NCBI RefSeq assembly: GCF_001039355.2
Contig: NW_019775776.1
Span: forward strand, 86,558 to 148,557
Origin: Lingula anatina
Lineage: Eukaryota > Brachiopoda > Lingulata > Lingulida > Lingulidae
Length of the DNA: 62,000 nucleotides
Direction of reading: 5' to 3'
Shown here: positions 1 through 10,500 of the stretch, piece by piece
How the letters are laid out: each line of letters begins with the position of its first letter
Numbering within the stretch: position 1 is the stretch's first letter
Notes under the pieces: generated by a model
Databases searched by the model: none
What the model saw: the letters and a program-made list of their open reading frames with translations, nothing else
What the model was told of the DNA's origin: nothing
Translations under genes and position numbers: made by a program

Positions 1-693
1 AAATTATTTCATTGTCCCCAATACCCAGTTGCTCTATATAAGTAATACTGTGTGAAGGAAAAACTAAAACGAGACTGAAGCTCATGAGAAAGCACTAAGT
101 CAAAGCGAGGCTTATATGCGGATATCGTAAGTGAGAGTTTTCAGGCTGACATGGCCGTGAATTGATTTGTGCCATTCACAGCTTAAGGCAAAGTTCTTTA
201 CATGCTTACATTGACAGAAAGCTGAATAAATTTTCCACAACTTGTAGTAATTTCAAGTTGTGCGGAGGCCTCTATAGGTACAAAAATCAAAATCAAAAAC
301 GAACTTCCGTAATAGCTTTAATAAAATTTCGATTTCAAACTCATTTTTCAACATTAAATATGCTGTAGATCAACTTTTGGGTCATCTCACATTATTCGAA
401 ATTTATTTCTCAATATGACAATGTACATATTGTAACCCCAAGTACGTTAATAGCCGAGATAATACACTGTTTATGACACCCTATAAATCTCAAAAAATAT
501 TGCCCAATTCAAATTCTCGAACTTCCGGTTTGTTTAATAGCCACCTAGCGGCAGACCAGTGGCTCCCGGGCTTTCAACAGTATGTTGAGTTATCTTTTTC
601 TGTTGCCCCCATCCCCCCCCCTCTCTCTCTCTCATACCTCATACAAACTACACATCCCTCTTTCTTTTTTAATTTTTCATCAATATTCTCTAC

Positions 694-1217
694 CTGCTAC
701 TTTCACTGATTGCTCTTTTGTAAAATGCAGCAGCTCTCTCTTCATCTATGGCATCTGTTGCAGCAATTCGACCACTAGCCTAGAATGTGTAAGTGCCATC
801 GTGGAAATTAATGTTGTCAGGCATGTGTGCAAATCAATTTTTGCTTTTGATGGGTATGATAGGATAGGCCTAACGAACTATAAAATGGCAACTGTATATG
901 CGATTTGATTTTTTTTCATTAAAGTTATAATAATAATGCACCCTAAAATTATAGGTTGGAGTTGCCTGTTACAAACACCAAATATACCAGTAAAACAATG
1001 TGATGCATGCACAGTACATATGTACTAACAGTTGCTAGTAGTGCAACTTATGCTTTAACTTTAAGAATTATGGCTGGATATAGGTTACATATAAAGTTAC
1101 CTTTTGCTGCTGATACTGCTCCTTCATGAAATCACTTAGGTCTGAGTTCATCCCTTCTCCATTACTGCTTAACTTTTCATCTTTCGCAGGGGCACCTGTC
1201 GGTTTCCCGTCCGCCAT
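694..1217 (-). CDS. 5' end of an unidentified gene (first exon, candidate second exon)
   Basis: The first exon, 1217 down to 1101, starts MADGKPTGAPAKDEK and ends FMKEQYQQQK at a clean AAG|GTAACT donor in phase 0 (39 residues). A candidate second exon, 779 to 694, follows a TTCTAG acceptor, reads ASGRIAATDAIDEERAAAFY in the matching phase and ends at CAG|GTAGAG in phase 2. The peptide is hydrophilic and probably helical, with no signal peptide or membrane segment. I do not recognise the family and assign no function. The gene would continue beyond the left edge. It lies head-to-head with ODAD4, about 300 bp from that gene's start codon. Exon 1 is moderately supported; exon 2 is only a candidate. 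Confidence 0.45.
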
Positions 1218-1513
1218 TTGTAAACAATGCCAAAGCGAGGCTGCAGAGTCGGCAGCCCTTTCAAAGCTCCAGCAAAACAAACATTGTAATCCGTTTCCGC
1301 GCCACTCAGTTGAAATATAAACCATCACGTGGCAAATAACCCCCTCTCCAGTGTTATTTACAAAGAACTTAAAGGAAGAAATGACAAATTTAAATCGAGT
1401 GCTTCAGCGAAGTCGGCATAACTGGTTGCTAAGTTGATAGCAGAACTCGGCCATCTTTGTTTACATGTGACAGGGGGGATCTTCCTATTGAAAAATTAAA
1501 CTCAATTTTCCTC
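1218..1513. promoter_or_regulatory. Probable bidirectional promoter region
   Basis: This interval separates the minus-strand ATG at 1217 from the plus-strand ODAD4 ATG at 1514. It must hold both 5' UTRs and transcription starts. I see no TATA box next to either start. The bidirectional role is inferred from the head-to-head layout only. An in-frame upstream ATG at 1457 would extend ODAD4 by 19 codons; I did not choose it because family members begin close to the first TPR helix. Confidence 0.4.
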
Positions 1514-4500
1514 ATGTATTCCGACGATGACAGCTCAACAAGCACCCCAAAAGGTGCCTTTGATGTTTATAAAGCCGAGGCAGATGTACTTTTTAAACAA
1601 GGAGAATACAAAAAAGCAATAGACAGTTACGGGAAGGTATGTATTGATTTGCACTTGGATCTCTGTTGACTTTATCGATGTTTAGTAAATCTTTCTTTAT
1701 TTCCCTGGCCTGGATAAGTTTACTTTGTTCTTAATCTATTTGTTAGGTAAGATATTGGTTGGATCTATCAATTAATCGCATTAGCGCACATACGGTTTAT
1801 TGACGATGGGGATTTCTGTCAAAGTTACAGATATCGATCCAATTTTCTGTTTACTCCGGTTATCGGGCGGTAACTACACCTTCAGATATAATTGAAAGAA
1901 CTTCATGGCTTAGCCATCGTTACTAAGACAGAGTAAATCATTTCGTGGATAGGAGTGATTGTTTTCTCATTATCAAGATTTTCGGAATTTGGTTCAAGGG
2001 AGAGAGATTTTTCTTCACACAAATATTTGAGATCAAAATATTTTGGTATTTCACGTTACCAGTAGGAACATAAAAAAAAAAAACAAAAGAGAGGATCATT
2101 GTTCAAATCAACGTAGAAGGTTATTGGCAATGGCTCCTGGAAGCCCAGAAGTTGGTAAAAGGCTTAGGAAGCCTATGGATAATGAATCTGATTCAGATTC
2201 AGGCAGTGAACGCAACACTATTAAATTTGAGACACTTAGAGATGAAGGGGATCATTTTTTACATGTGTCACTCTTTCAAAAAGCTATCGAGAGCTATACC
2301 AAGGTGAGTGCATAATTATCTGCTAAGTAACAAAAGATGATCCAAGGCTGGATATTCCAGAAACTGACTACTCCAATCCTCATAATTATGATAAATGCTA
2401 TTCTGGAATGCTTTTCTCAACCAGTATACTGAGTGCATGTAGATAGTTTGAACAATTTTAATTGCTATAATTTAGATATCTATACAGATATTGAAAAATG
2501 TTTTTTGTGATTTGGTACTTTTTTCAAACATTCAATAGTGCTTCATGCTTGCAATGGCGTCATTTTACAACTGAGGTAAAGAAAGGGGACTGTATGCAGG
2601 ATTTTGCACTAGAATTTTTCTTTGGATTCACAACCATCTATCTGTTGAGTTCAAATCTCAAAGATACACTATGAATATGAATATTGCACATTTTTGTGAT
2701 CACTTTTTTTTCACATCATACAAGGCAGGTGAACAGGTCCATGTACAAGAACATTCATTCCTATTTCACTAAGATGCATAGATCCTAATTTTAGCTGTCT
2801 AAGGACTATACAAATTATTTGAGTATTAAACAAAGATAACTTGCTGTGGGATACTTAAATTAAGACAGGTTAACTAAAAGGAAATTGGAAGAGCAAAGAC
2901 TGCCAGGTCTTAATTGTATTGTCCTTTATGATGGTTGGACTTACATTAATCAAGAAGTTCCATTGTTGAAACTCCTTGCATTAATTATAACTGTCCCATA
3001 ATCATATACAGTGTACTGTCATCTTTTTTCCCTAGAATACTGAATACTAGTGTGTCAATTATACATGTCTCACACAATGAGGCAAATTTATCAAACATTT
3101 TAGTGTCACAAGCTTGCATTTACATAGAAAAGCTTTTAATACTGCTTCCCTAATCTGTTTATTTTAAGTTTTGGTTAACTGGCTTCTTTAAAAGGAATTG
3201 TTTGTTTTCCCCACCCGTAAGCCAGTGCTGCAGTTTATAATGGTTTGGTTTCCACTCTCCGCTGCTATTTACATTTCGTTATGTTACAAGTTTGTTTAAA
3301 CAAATTGTACAAATACAAGTTGCTTGGCATTTCATATGCAGTGTTTGGAACATCATGAACATATATGAAATTAAGAATAGAAGTTTTAAAACCCTGTCCA
3401 AATGTTATGTGTAATTAAGCGTAAAACAAATTCGGGAAAGGACTTTCTTTTTGAATTTAAACGTTCATACCAGTACATAGATTTTGAGGTAGCCCAAAAT
3501 TACCAAAATATTTTTTAAATATTGAATGGCGTTATATTTTATTAAAATCTTAATTAAAGAGTATTTTTAATGTAATAAATTGTGTTTTCTATTAGTTGCT
3601 AGTTATACCCAAAACATTTTCCCAGGCATTAGTATAAACCCCAAAGATAGACACACACTAAGACAAACAGACACGCATACATATTGATTATTTTCCAAAT
3701 ATATATATATACATGTGCTAACTCACCCACTAAATCACTCATTGTTTTGTGTGTTATTGTTACAGGCATTAGGATTGAGCCCTAAAGATACTGACACACT
3801 GGTGTCCAGGTCAAAGTGTCACCTGCAGCTAGGAAATGCAAAGGAAGCATTACGAGATGCAGAGGCAGCACTCAGTGAAGACAAGGACTTCCATAAGGTA
3901 TGTACAGTTAACAACTGGGTGACCACATCATAGTCCACTGTGTCATCAAAGGGTTGACATGTATGTTATGAGACATTATTTTGTTCCTCCTTGTCTTCAG
4001 TACGTGTGCCAATAGGCTGCAGTTCTGTGTCATCCTTTCACATTGTAAAGTCTATTGAACACATTTGGATTTTCAACTTTGTAATTATTATTATGTTTAT
4101 TAATCACTTCAAAAATTTTTATATGCAGTCATTATTAGTGAGCTCTGAGACTGTCAGACTCTTTTTTATATATGATATATACAGCATTGTGCATGTAAAA
4201 AAAATTGTACTTTATATATATATAAGTACAATTTTTTATATCCCCCTTTAAAGGGTTTGTTTCAAAAAGCGGAGGCCCTTTACCTCATTGGGGACTTTGA
4301 GACAGCACTTGTTTTTTACCACCGTGGAAATAAACTTCGTCCAGAAAAGCAAGAATTCCGTCTAGGAATCCAGAAATCACAGGAGGCAATTAATAACAGT
4401 ATTGGCTGTAAGTGTCATTAATGTTATGAAAAGAATCAGGCAGTGAAATATATTTATTATGTTACATTTATGTTCCAAATTAAATAAAGGGGATATTTAA

Positions 4501-7500
4501 TTTTGTATGATTGCTTAAATTATTTATATCATGTACCTACTTATTATTGCTTTTTTTGTGTCACTACTTTAAAAAGTTTTACATAATAGTTATTTTCCGA
4601 AGTAACAGAATTAAAGTTCATGTGTATTGTTTTGTTAAACAATTTAAAGAATGTATGATACTTTTATGTTTCTTGTGAAATACAGGTGACATCGAATGCA
4701 AATTGTAACTTTTTTCTTTAACAGCTCCTGAGTCTGTCAAACTAGAGAACAAGGGAGACCTGTCCTTTTTCTTCCAGAAGGATGAGGTGAGGTGATCCAG
4801 TAATATTGTGATTGCAATTGCACATATTTTCTGGCAGTGAAACTAAAATATTTTAATATTAAAATAATTCATTCTTAAAATTGAGACATAAAATATGTTT
4901 TGTTGTATTCAACAGAACGCTGTAACAGATCTCTTATAATAAAATAGTTTCTGATGCTGGAATATTGATTTTATCAGCTATAATGGATACTCTGGCTACT
5001 GTATAATATGAATGTCTTGTTTATTGTTTGATTTGTTCCTTGTTTAACAGGAGGAAGAAGAGGTAGTGTTAATTCTCTTGACTTAAGGTTTTACAGAACT
5101 GTCTAATGTTTTGCTGTGGATCTTCTGTACTTGCTGGGATTTTTTCAAGGAAATCATTTACAACATTTAAGATATTTATATACAATAGCACAAAACTGCT
5201 TGATTTGTTCTTTGATTGCCTCATTTTCCCACTTATGTTAAAAGTAACTCTTTTCTTGCCTGAAGGGTTAATTTTTTTACAAGGGAAGCTATGTTTCTGG
5301 AGCTGAACAGTGTGTGTGTGGGTGTGTACGTGCTTGTGTGCTTAAGCATTTGGTCTTATGCTTAGCACATTATCATACTTATTATTGGAATGTGCAAGCA
5401 TTTGTGCGACTGGGAGAGTACAAGAAATTTATATTAGTAACTTGATCAAATTCTGACAAACTAGAAATTACAATGTAATACAGCATTACTTCTTTTTTCA
5501 ATCAGTTTGAACATAACACTTTCACACTACTAAATTTATATTTAATTAATACTGTCCATAATCTATTAAGATAAAGTCTTCTAGTTTATTAATCAACTAG
5601 CCTTAAGTATATGGATGATTGATAATGAATATTAACTAACTCATTTTCCAGAGGAACAAACCTAAGGGTAGACCTCAGAGACCTGAGGAGGCTGAAAGAA
5701 GGAAACAGGAAGCCAAACAGAGGCAAAGAGCCAGGTCCCAGAAAGATGCTAAGACTGTTAAACAGCTGTTAGGAGAATTATATGCTGATAAAGAATTCCT
5801 GGAAAGATTGTTAGTGGATGAGGGTGAGTTGATGTTCTGAGAGTTGTTTCCTAGTTAGTGTTGAGGTGTATTCAAAGCCATACTTAACTTAACCAGTACA
5901 GTTAGTACATTTAAGTGACATCATCGGTCTCTTATCTTATCGGAGACCTTTTAAAATTTTGAAAATCCTGTGTTAAGCTACAATGTATTTAGTCATCTGA
6001 GAATGTCAGTGAGACATTTTATGGTTAAGGTTTATATGGTTCTAGTGGCAGATGCACCTTCTCTTAGAAACAATCTCGCAATGCACATGTAAAACTTTAT
6101 GATGTCTGTGATTGATTTAGTCAGTGTGCTTTTTCTAAAAGTAGTTGATGACATCTTTTGATATTCTGTCAACAGTTCATATATTGGTATCTCCAGTAAT
6201 ACTAGTATAGAATGTGATTGTTGCATGATATGTAATCATGTTGCCTCTGCATGCACAACAGCTTCTCTACCAGTACCTGCTCCTTTCCAAATTAGAAAAA
6301 TATACCAAATGATGCATGTGAAAAAAAATGGCGTTAGTAGTCAAATATGTCTTCTTGATGTCTGTTATAAAGAGTACAAAGAAAAGCTTAGGAATGAGTG
6401 TCCTCGCTGCCGTCTTCAAAAGACCAGGTGTATGTGTCTAAAGAGAACCCCCACAGGAACTGGGCGTGTTAGGCACAGGCGGACCCAGTCAGAACCCATA
6501 CACACCAAGAAGCCTCTGCCTCCCATTAAACAGAGGAAAGTGGCAGACAACAATGAAGGTTCTCAACCAACCATGTTGATTATTTGTTCCAATTTTTGTT
6601 TTTGTGTTACTGTTTGCTTACTGTGAAATATGATGTAATGTGTTTCTAATAAAAAAGGGTCTTAATTGAATAAAGAAACATTTGACCACCATACCCTTAC
6701 CTCTACTAAAGCACATTGCATCAAGAAACACTAAAACATTGATTATTTTCATTTTACTTTGGCATGTCTCTGTCATGTTTTTCGCCATTATTTAGGTAAT
6801 ATATTGATATATCTTTGCTCTCTCTGACTCTGTCCTTGTGAAACACTATGCTTTAGATATTTTGTTTACAGGGTGTGTGTCAACCAGTTTGCAGAGCTGT
6901 CATGCTGGTTTTTATTGATTTATTACCAATTATTTGCTTGTTACCAGAGGGCAGTGCTGTCCTGCTGGTTTTTCTGTTAAGCAGGCAATGAACTTCCAGC
7001 ATTTATTTTCATTGGATTTTATATAGAAATGCTTAATAGTCTGATTTCTTAAAATGTATCATGAAATTACTTAAATGGCTCATTACAGGATTGTTTACAG
7101 GATATAGATATACATTATTAAACCTGAGATGTCCCAGGGCCTGTAATATTTACTTTCTAGTGTAGACACCAATATAGTATTGTAATATTTACTTTCTAAT
7201 GTAGACACCAATATAGTATTATAATATTTATTTTCTAATTTAGACACCAATATAGTATTGTAAAATTTACTTTCTATTGTAGACACCAATATAATATTGT
7301 AATGTTTACTTTTTATCTTAGGCACCAATATAATATTATGTTTACTTCCTGTTGTAGACACCAATATAATATTTTTATCGTGATAAAAAGTATTCACAAA
7401 TTTCTCCTTAATTTTGGCCAATTCTGGTATCTAATTCAGATTAAATCTCTAACTCAGAAAACCTAAAATTTAGTGTTCCCTCACAATACCAAGTGTTTTA

Positions 7501-10500
7501 AAATCCGTATCTCACATCTTTTGCTGATAGCCTTCACTAGACAGACCAAGACCAACATGACCATACGTCAACTAGCCGAAGATGGTCTGGACTACCTGGA
7601 CACCCGGACAGACTTCTGGCTACAGCAAAAACCCATCTATGCCAGGAAGAGGGACAAACTGCTGAGAGATGGGAAAGTAGGAAAAGGAAAGCAATCAAAT
7701 CCGACTAAATATATTTTGAATAACTTAGAGAAGATAGATGAAGGTAAGGACCACTGAATGAGTGCATTCTTGATGATTCCAGTAGTGATAAAATAACAAA
7801 ACAAATAAAACCTTGTGTCTAACTTTTTTTAATAAAGATAATCAGAAAAGATGAAAGATTTTACTGACATTTTTTCCAGAACTGACTTCTTTATTGTTTA
7901 TATATTCCATTGTATTTTTTGGAGTCAGGTTGTTCTTCAAAAAGTATATCTAAGTGTCTGCAGACACTTTTTTCCACACTTTTTTCCAGACAAGTGTAAC
8001 AACCAGCTATCACTTCTTATTCTAATACAATGTTCCATTTTCAGCTCAAAATAAAGGAAAACATGAGGAGAGTTTGAAACTTTCCAAGAAACTGCTAAAG
8101 TCACTTGACCACATGTCTGACAGTGATGTCAAGAATAAACCAGATATCCTGGCCAATATCCACAGCTGTACTGGCAATGCATATCTAGAGCTGAACCAGT
8201 ATCCACAGGCCCTTGAACATCACCAGAAAGACTACGATCTGGCAGAAGAACAGTGAGTTATATTATCTCATTTCTCATTTGTAATTCTAGTATCTTTAAA
8301 GTTCTTTTAGCAAATGGTATACTTTCAGTTTTAATTGGAAATGGTATAGCTTCAGTTTGAGATTGATTGTTAGTTCAATCAAACATGTATTGCAATTTAT
8401 GTACATTATAAAAAGCTAAACCGTTATTACAAGTATAGGAAATATACATATTGTTTGAAATTGATTTTTTAGTATTATTTGTTGAATTATTTCATATTTC
8501 AGTGAACTGCCTGAAGCAAAGTCCCGTGCTATGGATAACTTAGGTCGTGTGTATGCCAGGATGGGAGAGTTCCAGAAGGCTATCGATATGTGAGTCACAT
8601 ATGGGGGAGTGTTACTTCAATTATAAAAAACCAAAGCTTCATGTATCTAGAGAAATACATTTTTACATTTGGATATAAGGTACTAAATTCAGCAATGTTT
8701 TCATTTTGACATGGCAAATTATATTGCTTTAGTCTGCTTGCAAAAACTTTTTACTCATTTGCCAGATTGGGCAGGGAAAGATAGTATTGAATTAATGTCA
8801 AAGGAAAGAATAGGCCAAGCTTAGCCAGTAGGTTTCAGACTGGCAAAGCTCTGACCAGAAAGAAGAAGAGAAATACTTTATCTGCACCTTTATACTCAAG
8901 AAGATTATGAGCTTTTTTATGATACAGTTTCAAAACAGACAACTTAGAAAAAGCAATGCTCATACCTGACACACTGTGATACATCTGTTACTATATTCTC
9001 TGTAATTGTAGCTGGGAACAGAAGCTTCCACTGAGCAGCAGTCCTTTAGAGAGCACCTGGCTGAACCATGAAGTGGGGAGGTGCCTCCTGGAGCTGGGGA
9101 AGAACAAGGAGGCTAAGGACTATGGAGAGAAGTCCCTTGCTGATGCCAAGGAATGTGATGATGGAATATGGCAGCTTAATGCCAGTGTCCTCATAGCTCA
9201 ATCAGAAGGTGAGGTTAGGGCCTTGATAGCTTGAAGTATCTGTTTTATATCTATATCTACCATATCAAAAATATTTACAGTAAAGATTATTTAATCTTAC
9301 TGCATGAAGAAATGAAGAAATGTAAGATTTTCACTATCATTAGCTATTAGATTGTGATTTGGAGGATAACTTTTGGAATGCTTGCATTTACACCAAAAGC
9401 TACACACGTCTGCATATGTCTTAATTATAAGTAAGATTTTTTATGTAGATGGATTTTGACATACTTTTCCTTCTTTGCAGCAAAACTTGGTGATTACCAG
9501 GCAGCTTTAAATGCCTTTGAGCGTTCACACGATTTGGCGCGACAACAGGGAGACCGTGCAGCAGAGGTGGCAATTGAAAAAGCTATAGAGGAGATCAATG
9601 AGAAGGTTCTAAAAGGTGGTGTAATTGTTACATCTGCGTCTTATTTTTATACTTTTTTTAAAAGAAACCAACCTATAGTTTCACAGTCAGTTAATTCTTA
9701 CAGTTAACATGCCCTACTTTTGTGTCCATCACCTGTTTTATCTGGAATGTTACTCTTCTCATAATTTACCCCCACTCTTATCAGTCTTATCAAAATGCTT
9801 GAAGACCTATCACACCTATCCTGTATAACATTCCCTAAGACACTCATACACTATAGATTGCCTTGCACACTTTAAAAAATTGTATTGTGTGCAATTTAGG
9901 TGAAATACAGGTGTGAGAATGCAGTGTTTGGTCTCTTTATGCCTTTAGTTTATTTTTGATAAATTTGCATTTGTTTCTTTTTGAGAGCATTTTCTTCTGT
10001 TTTAAATTTATTTTTGTTTTGCATGCATTTTGTTTCTATCACAGCTGTTGATTCCTCAGACAGAGGCAGTGTCAGAAGTGCTAGTGCAGAGAGAAAAAGT
10101 GTCAAAGATGGTCATAGTTCAGATGAAGATGATAGCAAAAGTCAGAAAAGTGCAAAAAGTGAAACTAAATCTAAAACTAGTGAAAAAGGTGACACTAGCC
10201 CAAGGTCAGAGAAGGGCCAGAAGGAGAAGGAGGAGGAGGATAATCAAAGTGAACAAGGTAGATTTGTAGATGTAAATATTAGCATAGTTGTACACTTCCC
10301 ACTGCTTACCAGTTGCAACCATTGCTTTATAGTGTCAGTCCTAGCAGTACCTATTGTGGTTAGACTTTAAGTTTTTAGTAAACAATATCATTCCAGTGTA
10401 TTGTAACATAAATCATCATAACAAGTGCTCATGACCAAAACTATATGTTAAAAAAAGCAACGGCTCAGCAATGCCAGCTATTGCTGAGAACTTTGCTACA

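Noticed and set aside
162-908. Small plus-strand ORFs at the left edge
   Set aside because: AT-rich, low complexity, no homology or splice support.
7095-7421. Repetitive minus-strand ORF (NTILVST repeats)
   Set aside because: A by-product of a 39-bp minisatellite inside an intron.
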